Source: Chitinophaga pinensis
GTDB taxonomy: Bacteria; Bacteroidota; Bacteroidia; Flavobacteriales_D; Crocinitomicaceae
Assembly: GCA_945861175.1 (NCBI GenBank)
Contig: CAMATR010000130.1
Location: forward strand, 1 to 5,997
DNA length: 5,997 nucleotides
Direction of reading: 5' to 3'
Shown: positions 1 through 5,766 of the stretch, piece after piece
Layout of the letters: every line of letters starts with the position of its first letter
How positions within the stretch are numbered: the stretch's first letter is position 1
The notes under the pieces: model-generated
Seen by the model: the letters and a program-made list of their open reading frames with translations, nothing else
Databases searched by the model: none
What the model was told of the DNA's origin: nothing
Program-made: the position numbers and the translations under genes

Positions 1-337
1 TAATAAAATTGGGACCTATCTAAAGGCACTTGCTGCACAGGATAATAATATTCCATTTTATGTGGCCTTGCCATCCACTACGCTAGACATGACTATTCGA
101 GATGGATTAAAAGAAATTCCGATTGAGGAGCGAAATCAAGACGAGGTTCGATACATGCAAGGGAAAACAAAACGGGGAAAAATTGAATCAGTATTAATTT
201 GTCCTGAAACGACATCAGCGAGTAATTATGGTTTTGATGTCACCCCAGCGAGACTTATCTCCAAGATTATTACTGAAAGGGGTATTTGCGACGCCAGTGA
301 AAAAGGCCTTTTATCTTTATTCCCAGAATATAATTAA
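1..337 (+). CDS. mtnA: S-methyl-5-thioribose-1-phosphate isomerase, C-terminal part (5' end outside window)
   Basis: This enzyme of the methionine salvage pathway converts 5-methylthioribose-1-phosphate to 5-methylthioribulose-1-phosphate in the cytoplasm. The frame is open from the window edge, with its first whole codon at base 2, and ends at TAA 335-337, giving 111 residues. The visible part starts with NKIGTYLKALAAQDN, followed by IPFYVALPSTTLD, IPIEERNQDEV and FDVTPARLI, and ends in GLLSLFPE. These are the conserved C-terminal blocks of MtnA, in the usual order and at the natural end of the family. The catalytic Cys and Asp lie upstream of the window and cannot be checked. The GTG at 62 is an internal Val codon, not a start. 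Homology to eIF2B-like proteins is possible, but the NKIGTY block favours MtnA. A strong terminator follows 4 bases after the stop, so this is the last gene of its transcript. Confidence 0.93.
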   Translation, partial: NKIGTYLKALAAQDNNIPFYVALPSTTLDMTIRDGLKEIPIEERNQDEVRYMQGKTKRGKIESVLICPETTSASNYGFDVTPARLISKIITERGICDASEKGLLSLFPEYN

Positions 338-341
338 AATC

Positions 342-369
342 AAAAGAGGGCTTTTGGGCCCTCTTTTTT
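342..369 (+). terminator. Rho-independent terminator after mtnA, probably bidirectional
   Basis: A perfect 10-bp stem (AAAAGAGGGC at 342-351, GCCCTCTTTT at 358-367) encloses the 6-nt loop TTTTGG, and the T run continues to 369. It sits just after the mtnA stop. Read on the other strand the same stem ends in TTTT followed by an AT-rich tail, and it lies about 25 bases beyond the stop of the convergent gene at 393. One hairpin therefore probably ends both transcripts. Confidence 0.9.
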
Positions 370-392
370 CTTCATTATAAACTATGTTAGGT

Positions 393-1061
393 TTAGTTGT
401 ATGAATTTGTTATTGTTTTTAGTTCTTGTTCGATGACAAGGTGAATAGGGTGAACTGTCATTTTTACATTTCCGAATCCATTGAAAGTAATTTCTGCTTG
501 TTTGACTTGCTCGCTGTCTAATTGCACTTGCAGGTTAATATCACATCTCAATTTACATCCTCTTGCATCTTCCACGGTTAATTTATAAACCCCATCCTCT
601 AATTTTTCTGGATAATCATAGTAGGTTTTATCATTCAAACGAAAAATATACATAGAAGAAGTACTTTCTAAATCCCAGGGTGAACCTCCTTTAACAATAA
701 TGTTAAGATCTGAATTAAAGTTTGCCGCAATCGTTGATATTGGGGCATTGTACCCAACCGAAATAGGTGAGGGCATTGTTATCTGGACGGAATCTTTCAC
801 ACTTTTGCCTGCTGCATCTTTAACTGTAACGAAGTAACTACCTTTTATCAAATTTGTGATTTCCTGATTGGTCCTTCCATTACTCCAAGTAATTGTATAT
901 GGTTCTGTACCGCCAATAATGAATAATTCTGCTTTCCCATTCGCTTGGCCAAAACAGGTAATGTCTGTTTTAGTAATCTCTATTCTCAAGTCTTCGGCAG
1001 CAAAGTTGTTCATGCTAATCAATAGAGCTAAAACTGTTTTAAATATTACTGACGTTTTCAT
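393..1061 (-). CDS. Exported protein with a SprB-type repeat
   Basis: Function is unknown. Residues 1-22 form a Sec signal peptide: MKTS, a hydrophobic stretch VIFKTVLALLISMNNF, then a likely cut after FAA. Residues about 33-96 are a full SprB-repeat unit with the family hallmarks DITCFGQANGKA, GGTEPYTITWSNG, ITNLIKGSYFVTVKDAAG and a closing ITMP. Residues about 118-178 look like a second, degenerate unit that keeps KGGSPW and GVYKLTVEDARGC but has lost the CFG opening. The tail (about 180-222) is unrecognised. SprB repeats are immunoglobulin-like units found in very large gliding adhesins and other secreted Bacteroidota proteins. At 222 residues, with no T9SS sorting domain, this protein is more likely periplasmic or outer-membrane associated than a surface adhesin. 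The ATG at 1059-1061 is chosen because it begins the signal peptide. The gene is isolated between two terminators, so it should have its own promoter within 1062-1251. I found no good match to the Bacteroidota TTTG/TAnnTTTG consensus there. Confidence 0.82.
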   Translation of the reverse strand: MKTSVIFKTVLALLISMNNFAAEDLRIEITKTDITCFGQANGKAELFIIGGTEPYTITWSNGRTNQEITNLIKGSYFVTVKDAAGKSVKDSVQITMPSPISVGYNAPISTIAANFNSDLNIIVKGGSPWDLESTSSMYIFRLNDKTYYDYPEKLEDGVYKLTVEDARGCKLRCDINLQVQLDSEQVKQAEITFNGFGNVKMTVHPIHLVIEQELKTITNSYN

Positions 1062-1174
1062 AACTATTTGTTTTTCGTTTATATTGCAAACAAACGACGT
1101 TTCAATTAGCTAAATTTCAGTTTCTTTTAAATAGTCATACAATTTACAAGGATACCAATAGGTGCGTTTGCGGA

Positions 1175-1199
1175 AAACACTTAAGAGCTATAAGTGTTT
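1175..1199. repeat. 9-bp perfect inverted repeat, function unknown
   Basis: AAACACTTA (1175-1183) and TAAGTGTTT (1191-1199) form a perfect dyad around the 7-nt spacer AGAGCTA. No U-rich tail follows on either strand, so it does not look like an intrinsic terminator. It lies 114-138 bases upstream of the SprB-repeat gene start on the minus strand, suitable for an operator or a 5'-leader hairpin. That role is inferred from position only. Confidence 0.5.
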
Positions 1200-1251
1200 C
1201 TACTTATTTAGCGCATTTTGGATTGAAAAGCCATTGCTCCTTTGGCCATAA

Positions 1252-1279
1252 AAAAAGCCGCACAAACGTGCGGCTTTTT
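1252..1279 (-). terminator. Rho-independent terminator of the sigma/MbnP/MbnH/YHYH operon
   Basis: The GC-rich stem GCCGCAC (1257-1263) / GTGCGGC (1268-1274) has the loop AAAC and is extended by five A:T pairs on each side. On the minus strand the hairpin runs into seven consecutive T (the A run at 1250-1256). It begins 18 bases after the stop of the YHYH gene at 1297. No comparable hairpin was found between the upstream genes of the set. Confidence 0.92.
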
Positions 1280-1296
1280 AATCTATTTTATTGAGA

Positions 1297-2667
1297 TTAA
1301 TTTCCTACAGCTACATTGTAGACTTTCTCACTAAATGTATTTGCGATTTTTAAAATGTAATTTCCAAAATATAGGGTGCTAACGTCAAAATATGCAAGTG
1401 TGCTTCCAGCTAAAATTTTCCTTTCAGCTACTTTTTGACCAACTAAATCATATAGAGTAATTGTAAGATCAGATTTTAATAGTCCTGGTGCTTGGATTAC
1501 TATTAAATCGGAGGATGGATTAGGGAACACCTTGAATTCTGGAGATTCCAATAAGTCTTCAATTTCACTTGTTGAATTAGTATAGGTTGATACATTTTCT
1601 GAAATACTCGTCACTTTTGACGCCACTTTATTTCCATAGAATGTTGGTCCAACTGCATATGGATATGCAGAATTCCAATTTTCATCTACTGTTGCAAAAT
1701 AGCAATATATTCCACTCGGATACTCTGGAGTTACACAAAAACGACCATTGTGATCATCTAAATAATCATCCTGTCCAGGATGAGAAATAAATTCATAATC
1801 TTCTCTGAAATAACCCAATGGATATGTTGTGAAATTTGAAGGGCCATCAGACACATCCGTTCCATCCGCCCAAACACTTCGATTACTTATATTTCTTAAT
1901 TGAAATCCTGATTTAATTCTTATAATTCCCCCAGTACCGTCGGCATTTTTGTAGGCATAAGCACCGTAAATTGGAAAACCGTCATAAGCATAACCAATTA
2001 ATGGTGAGTGGACAGTTGAATCGATTGTGTAAAGGCCGTCAGCGTCGTATAAATTACAAATACTTGAAATAACATTTAAATCAAGTTTAAAGGCACTTGG
2101 ATTTTGATGGTGGTGGTAGTTTCCTTGAGCAGGGTGGCCTTTTGAGCAATCGAATCCAAGTTTTTCTGCTGGTATAGCGTCTCTGTTCCATGCTTGCGAA
2201 GTTCCCGGACTGCCTGGGCAAGGCGACATTCCTGGCAATCCTCCACACAATGAATTGGCACTTGAATTCCACGCAACACCATCTCGGTAATCAAAAAGTG
2301 CAACACCATTTATAAAAACACCAATATTACCTCCTGTTGTTGATGTTGCTACCCCTGTATTTTGGGTTGGATTTAATGGAAATTTAAATATGGCATTTTG
2401 ATCCGTGGCCAAAGATGGATTTCCGTCTAAGAAGGGACCTGTTGGGTAGGATGGAACACCATTTGTTGTAACATAAACCCAATTAGTAGAATATTGTACA
2501 GCTTGACAATTGACTATGATTCCATTACTCAGTGCGGTTGAATTTCCAGAGGTATAATAAGATCCTATTTCTGTTGTATTTTGAAGCCAACTTGTTAGAG
2601 CCGGGTTTGTCTGAGCAAAATTCATTGTTGCCATGCTCAATGTAATTCCAAGAGAGAGTTTTTTCAT
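1297..2667 (-). CDS. YHYH-domain protein with T9SS C-terminal sorting domain
   Basis: This is an exported or surface protein of the YHYH family, whose biochemical role is not established. Residues 1-19 form a signal peptide (MKKLSLGITLSMATMNFAQ). The YHYH region spans roughly 90-345. It holds the His cluster GHPAQGNYHHHQNP (177-190, a YHHH version of the family motif), the block GYAYDGFPIYGAY (225-237), and the closing block DDHNGRFCVTPEYPSGIYCYF (304-324). Several Cys are present (54, 141, 150, 174, 204, 311, 322), and disulfides would fit an extracytoplasmic protein. Residues about 378-454 are a type A T9SS sorting domain: VFPNPSSD, then LYDLVGQKV, then a strand pair ending YILKI. The protein should cross the outer membrane and be released or attached at the surface. 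It is the last gene of the set, 65 bases after the di-heme peroxidase with no terminator between, and is followed by a strong terminator. The His cluster next to copper-associated neighbours suggests metal binding (inference). Family assignment is firm; function is open. Confidence 0.88.
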   Translation of the reverse strand: MKKLSLGITLSMATMNFAQTNPALTSWLQNTTEIGSYYTSGNSTALSNGIIVNCQAVQYSTNWVYVTTNGVPSYPTGPFLDGNPSLATDQNAIFKFPLNPTQNTGVATSTTGGNIGVFINGVALFDYRDGVAWNSSANSLCGGLPGMSPCPGSPGTSQAWNRDAIPAEKLGFDCSKGHPAQGNYHHHQNPSAFKLDLNVISSICNLYDADGLYTIDSTVHSPLIGYAYDGFPIYGAYAYKNADGTGGIIRIKSGFQLRNISNRSVWADGTDVSDGPSNFTTYPLGYFREDYEFISHPGQDDYLDDHNGRFCVTPEYPSGIYCYFATVDENWNSAYPYAVGPTFYGNKVASKVTSISENVSTYTNSTSEIEDLLESPEFKVFPNPSSDLIVIQAPGLLKSDLTITLYDLVGQKVAERKILAGSTLAYFDVSTLYFGNYILKIANTFSEKVYNVAVGN

Positions 2668-2732
2668 AATGTTTGATTTTCTATTTAGTTAGAGGCTGAT
2701 TAAAATAAAAACTTGTGTTAAGAGAGTAGGTT

Positions 2733-3764
2733 TTATTTGGGAAAAGAATATCGTTTATCGAAGAGAAATTCTTTATCGGATAAAGTATGTAAAAAAGCAA
2801 TTAAGTCTTTCTTTTGATTTTCATTAATTACCATCGTTTTTTGGAGTTTTGGATGGAGATTTATAGCTTTTTTATTAATTCCTTCAGAATAAAATGTCAG
2901 TACCTCTTTTAGTTTTTTAAAACGACCATCATGCATATACGGAAAGGTGTATTCGATATTTCTCAAAGTAGGTATTTTGAATACCAAAGAATCTTTTGAA
3001 TGATGTGTAATATTATATCGACCGTAGTCTTTAAGTAAAGTATCTATCGGCAATCCATTGCTAGCAAAGAAAGTATTGGTGAACAATGGTTCTGTGTGAC
3101 AAAGCGCACAATTTTTTCGAAACAATATTAATCCATTCTTTTCTTGCTGTGAAAATGTTACACCTTTTTCCTTTCGCATAACCTGGTCGTATTTCGAATT
3201 AGATGAGACAAGGGAAAGATTAAATTGTGTAAGTGCTTTCATAACTCTTGTTGTTGTAATCTCCTTGTTACCAAAAGCTCTTTCGAAAAGTTCCAGGTAT
3301 AAATTTGACTTTTGTAGTCTTTTAATAACCTCTTCGATTGTGTTGTCCATTTCGACTTGATGTTGGATTGGATTCAAGCCCTGTACTTCAATATGATTAA
3401 CACCACCATCCCAATGAAAGGATTTATTCCAAGCAAGGTTGATTAGAACAAGAGAATTGCGCGTTCCTTTTCTGCCATCAATTCCGTGACTCACTTTATG
3501 ATCAACATGCGTAAAACCAGTATATTGAAGATGACAAGATGCACAAGAAATAGTGCTGTCCCGCGAAAGAATCGGATCGTAAAAAAGTTTTCTACCTAAT
3601 TCAAAACCTTCTTGTGTAAGTGGGTTTTTGAAGAAATCATAATGCGGCTTTGGCCATTTTTTTGGCACTTGAAATTCAATAATTGTTGGTTCTCCGATTT
3701 GCTTGAATGACCAAAGTATTAGGGAGCCAAGGGAGAGAATAATGAGAAAGATTTTATTTGCCAT
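2733..3764 (-). CDS. Di-heme cytochrome c peroxidase of the MbnH/MauG type
   Basis: A c-type di-heme peroxidase-like enzyme (CCP/MauG superfamily), exported to the periplasm. Residues 5-20 form a signal sequence or N-terminal membrane segment. Two heme motifs are present, CASCH (74-78) and CALCH (219-223), in the spacing normal for the family. Other blocks are LGRKLFYDPILSRD (56-69), RNSLVLINLAW (102-112), HWDGG (117-121), QHQVEM (134-139, whose Glu138 sits where peroxidases carry an active-site acid) and PYMHDGRF (275-282). Tyr292 in TFYSEG aligns by eye with the Tyr that replaces the axial Met of classical bacterial CCP in MauG and MbnH, which favours protein-oxidising chemistry over simple peroxide removal (inference). 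Length, 343 residues, is typical. The start ATG (3762-3764) lies inside the end of the upstream MbnP-like gene (11-base overlap), so the two are almost certainly co-translated partners. In characterised pairs, MbnH oxidises a Trp of MbnP to kynurenine. A plain cytochrome c peroxidase is the alternative. Confidence 0.9.
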   Translation of the reverse strand: MANKIFLIILSLGSLILWSFKQIGEPTIIEFQVPKKWPKPHYDFFKNPLTQEGFELGRKLFYDPILSRDSTISCASCHLQYTGFTHVDHKVSHGIDGRKGTRNSLVLINLAWNKSFHWDGGVNHIEVQGLNPIQHQVEMDNTIEEVIKRLQKSNLYLELFERAFGNKEITTTRVMKALTQFNLSLVSSNSKYDQVMRKEKGVTFSQQEKNGLILFRKNCALCHTEPLFTNTFFASNGLPIDTLLKDYGRYNITHHSKDSLVFKIPTLRNIEYTFPYMHDGRFKKLKEVLTFYSEGINKKAINLHPKLQKTMVINENQKKDLIAFLHTLSDKEFLFDKRYSFPK

Positions 3765-4425
3765 GGCCTAATTCAAAAAAGCTGACTAATTCATCTGATA
3801 ATTGGAAAGCGGCTTTCCCAGGAATCATAACTGAGGCGGATTGCTCGATTTTCAGAGATTTTAACCATCGATCAATATGTAGATTTATGACTATGTCTTC
3901 ATGCGAAGGAATAATTGTGAGATCAATTTTCCGTGATGTACAATAGGGTGATAAATACCCACCAATGTGATATTCGAAAGACTTGCTTTGAACTGATGAT
4001 CGATTACTTTGCCCTTCGATTTTAAAATTGATGTACCCACTGTTCCAAGTCCAATACATTCCGTGAATTGGGTCTAAAGGTCCATCAAGAATTCCGGAAA
4101 CATTGGTTATACTATCAGTCCCCAATAGAAACTCCAGGGCAATTATTTCATCGGACAGCTTAAACAATTCAAAAGTCGAGGTGTCTTCTAAATCAAAGAG
4201 GTAAACATTAGGCATTTCAACAATATTTCCTTTTGAATTAAAAACACGAAAATTACTTAAATAAAAACGGAGAGTTGAAATTGTGTATTCTGATGAATCA
4301 CCGGTGATATATACCCGATTCAATTCCATTTCTTTTCCATCGAACAAGGGTATCATCATTACTTTCTGCTGAGAAAATGAGACAAGCGAGCAATAGATAG
4401 CGAATATGAATGCTATCTTTTTCAA
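3754..4425 (-). CDS. MbnP-like protein, probable copper-binding partner of the di-heme enzyme
   Basis: MbnP-family periplasmic protein. Residues 1-18 are a signal peptide (MKKIAFIFAIYCSLVSFS). Family blocks appear in order: YTISTLRFYLSNF (47-59), LDPIHGMYWTWNSGY (117-131) followed by KIEG (135-138), and EYHIGGY (151-157). In studied MbnP and CorA-type proteins a conserved Trp is converted to kynurenine and helps bind copper. Trp125 and Trp127 in the YWTW motif are the obvious candidates here, and His153 is a possible ligand (inference). Length of 223 residues is in the usual range. The start is TTG (4425-4423): it begins the signal peptide, overlaps the previous stop as TTGA, and the next Met codons (23, 24) would remove the whole signal. 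The 3' end overlaps the di-heme enzyme gene by 11 bases. No methanobactin precursor or biosynthesis gene is visible nearby, so this belongs to the methanobactin-independent class. Confidence 0.88.
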   Translation of the reverse strand: MKKIAFIFAIYCSLVSFSQQKVMMIPLFDGKEMELNRVYITGDSSEYTISTLRFYLSNFRVFNSKGNIVEMPNVYLFDLEDTSTFELFKLSDEIIALEFLLGTDSITNVSGILDGPLDPIHGMYWTWNSGYINFKIEGQSNRSSVQSKSFEYHIGGYLSPYCTSRKIDLTIIPSHEDIVINLHIDRWLKSLKIEQSASVMIPGKAAFQLSDELVSFFELGHGK

Positions 4426-4877
4426 GGATGCTTCTTTTTTGGTGGGAAACCGCCTGTGCGCTGGAGTACATCATGAATTAAATCTTGAAGTTTTATTTTT
4501 TGTTCAGGAGAACAATAAGCACTAACTTTTTTGAAGTAATCGAAAGTCATTTGTTCGATTTCTCTTTGATTTTGCGCGATTTCATCAATCTTGGTTTCTG
4601 CATCAGCTGAATTCTTTTTGGAATCGTTGAAATAAGAGAAAAGTTCCTCATGAAGGGCAATTTTCTTATCCATGAGCTTTCTTTTTTCTTTGAAATGCCC
4701 ATTTTGCAATACAAGAATTTTTGTTTTATTCTCTCCTTGTAGTTTCAATAGGTTTACTAAATCATTTTTACCAGGAGGATCATGATGCCTAGCTCGTGAC
4801 CACAATAGAAATAGGGTAACAAGATTTAGCATTAACAATGCAGCCGCAGCCCATTTGTAAAAATTAAGTTTTTTCAT
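4422..4877 (-). CDS. Membrane-anchored periplasmic metal-sensor protein (Spy/CnrX-like, heavy-metal resistance family)
   Basis: Residues 8-26 form one hydrophobic N-terminal anchor, and the remaining ~125 residues are an all-helical, highly charged periplasmic domain. The layout matches the Spy/CpxP/CnrX group: a first long helix with QNGHFKEKRKLMDKK (58-72), a second around EIAQNQREIEQMTFDYF (99-115), then YCSPEQKIKLQDLI (121-134), an LTxxQ-type block, and a short Pro/Lys tail GGFPPKKKHP. Candidate metal ligands are His31/His32, His61, His76, Cys122 and His135; none is proven. CnrX-type proteins bind metal in the periplasm and release the sigma factor through the membrane anti-sigma partner. 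The gene overlaps the preceding one-TM gene by ATGA and the following MbnP-like gene by TTGA, tying sensor and effector together. A periplasmic chaperone of Spy type is the alternative role. Confidence 0.8.
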   Translation of the reverse strand: MKKLNFYKWAAAALLMLNLVTLFLLWSRARHHDPPGKNDLVNLLKLQGENKTKILVLQNGHFKEKRKLMDKKIALHEELFSYFNDSKKNSADAETKIDEIAQNQREIEQMTFDYFKKVSAYCSPEQKIKLQDLIHDVLQRTGGFPPKKKHP

Positions 4878-5155
4878 AACTGATTCAAGTAAGAAAAGTA
4901 TTCAGAATCAAGATAGGTTTCCTTTTTATTCTGCTGGTTATTGTTTCTTATCGCTAGCATATTGATTGTTATAAGCAGAGTAAAGCTAGCTACAGCCATA
5001 TAAACTGTGCGTATTGGAAAGACAAAACTGTATACCCCGTATTCATTGGGTATAGCATCTAGCCGCAGCTTCAGGTGATCAGGAATTTCCGCCTTACTCT
5101 TGGTTTCTGTACTTTTCATTATTTCACTGAACCATTCAACTTGTTTTGTCTCCAT
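4874..5155 (-). CDS. One-TM small protein, probable anti-sigma factor (CnrY-like in layout)
   Basis: The 93 residues comprise a hydrophilic N-terminal part (1-45), one membrane segment (about 47-69, RTVYMAVASFTLLITINMLAI) and a short polar tail (70-93). No zinc-binding anti-sigma motif (HxxxCxxC) is present; the protein has no Cys at all. It is called an anti-sigma factor because it directly follows an ECF sigma gene, precedes a CnrX-like periplasmic sensor, and has the same size and topology as CnrY, whose short cytosolic segment holds the sigma factor. Sequence alone does not prove this. ATG at 5153-5155 is preceded by an A-rich leader, 36 bases after the sigma stop. Its TGA overlaps the next ATG (ATGA), which implies translational coupling. 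Confidence 0.68.
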   Translation of the reverse strand: METKQVEWFSEIMKSTETKSKAEIPDHLKLRLDAIPNEYGVYSFVFPIRTVYMAVASFTLLITINMLAIRNNNQQNKKETYLDSEYFSYLNQL

Positions 5156-5191
5156 AGTTATTTTGATGATTTATTTTTTAATTTCTTGCGT

Positions 5192-5761
5192 TTATAGTTC
5201 ATTATTTTTGTGGTACTCCCCGAGTGTTTTTTTTAAGTTCTGTTTGGCCCTGAACATAAGAGATTCAATCGACGATAAAGAGAGATTCATAGTAATTGCA
5301 GCTTCTTCATATGTAATTCCCTCAATTTTGTGAAGGGTGAAAGCAATTTTTTGATTTTCTGGTAAACGGGCTATAGCAGAAAATAAAATACTCGCACGTT
5401 CTTTATTTTCCAGCTCAATTCCAGGATGCAAGAATGAGGGGATTAAATTCGCGTTTTCTGAACTATCGATTCTATTAAGAAAACTAAAACGTTTCTTTCG
5501 ATTCTTTTTTCTTATGCACTCCTGACATTTGTTTACAGCAATTCGATAGAGCCATGTGTGCAATTTAGATTCACCTTTGAATTCATTAATAGATAAAAAT
5601 ACAGCTATAAAAATTTCTTGAGTTGTGTCTTCTGCATCTTCTTGATTTTGAAGAATACTTAAGCAGAGATTGTAAACATTTTTAGAATACGCATCCAAAA
5701 GCATTTGAAATGAGCGTTCATTTCCCTGTTTTAAACCCTCTATTTCTTCAAAATCAGTCAA
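5192..5761 (-). CDS. ECF-family RNA polymerase sigma factor
   Basis: Group IV sigma factor that directs RNA polymerase to a small regulon. Region 2 covers about residues 18-90 with EDAEDTTQEIFIAVF (41-55), FKGESKLHTWLYRIAVNKC (61-79) and a basic stretch IRKKNRKKRF. Region 4 covers about 128-180 with LPENQKIAFTLHKIEG (133-148) and the helix-turn-helix YEEAAITMNLSLSSIESLMF (151-170). There is no region 3, and the length of 189 residues is normal. The start is TTG (5761-5759). The frame is open upstream to a TGA at 5809-5807 but contains no ATG, and the first internal ATG (residue 20) would cut into region 2. A TTG start would keep basal sigma level low (inference). It heads the gene set for the putative anti-sigma factor, sensor and MbnP/MbnH proteins and probably controls its own operon. 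It starts 58 bases after the end of a polyprenyl synthetase gene. Confidence 0.93.
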   Translation of the reverse strand: MTDFEEIEGLKQGNERSFQMLLDAYSKNVYNLCLSILQNQEDAEDTTQEIFIAVFLSINEFKGESKLHTWLYRIAVNKCQECIRKKNRKKRFSFLNRIDSSENANLIPSFLHPGIELENKERASILFSAIARLPENQKIAFTLHKIEGITYEEAAITMNLSLSSIESLMFRAKQNLKKTLGEYHKNNEL

Positions 5762-5766
5762 TGTAT

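Larger units (their letters stand above)
1062..1296. other. Intergenic region with dyad and operon terminator
   Basis: These 235 bases contain no credible gene. They hold the operon terminator (1252-1279), a separate 9-bp dyad (1175-1199), an 8-bp palindrome TTAGCTAA (1106-1113), and presumably the unidentified promoter of the SprB-repeat gene that starts at 1061. The longest minus-strand reading frame next to the terminator is only 13 codons (1249-1208). Confidence 0.7.
1297..5761 (-). other. Candidate six-gene operon: sigma, anti-sigma, sensor, MbnP, MbnH, YHYH
   Basis: All six genes lie on one strand. Junctions in transcription order are: 36-base gap, ATGA overlap, TTGA overlap, 11-base overlap, 65-base gap. 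No hairpin terminator occurs before 1252-1279. The four middle genes are surely one unit. The sigma gene is very likely part of it, while the YHYH gene could have its own promoter in 2668-2732, where I saw none. Products move outward in order: cytoplasm (sigma), inner membrane (anti-sigma, sensor), periplasm (MbnP, MbnH), surface (YHYH-T9SS). Confidence 0.75.

Noticed and set aside
868..1113. Plus-strand open frame of 81 codons
   Set aside because: It lies antisense over the 5' part of the SprB-repeat gene. That gene has a signal peptide and family motifs; this frame has neither.
1208..1249. 13-codon minus-strand frame (MAKGAMAFQSKMR) just past the operon terminator
   Set aside because: Its ATG abuts the terminator U tract, no promoter or leader is visible, and it is too short to judge. 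Kept only as a note.
1653..1670. Perfect palindrome CTGCATAT-GG-ATATGCAG
   Set aside because: It lies inside the YHYH coding sequence (the AYPYA segment) and is explained by codon choice for a conserved block. No regulatory context.
1587..1790. Plus-strand frame of 67 codons
   Set aside because: Antisense to the conserved C-terminal half of the YHYH protein, with composition of a shadow frame.
2076..2309. Two alternative minus-strand frames (77 and 61 codons) inside the YHYH gene
   Set aside because: They are out of frame with the conserved YHYH blocks they overlap and have no recognisable content.
3758..3946. Plus-strand frame of 62 codons
   Set aside because: Antisense to the end of the MbnP-like gene, with no leader or family motif.
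5100..5333. Plus-strand frame of 77 codons
   Set aside because: Antisense across the sigma and anti-sigma genes. Its hydrophobic look comes from complementing A-rich coding DNA.
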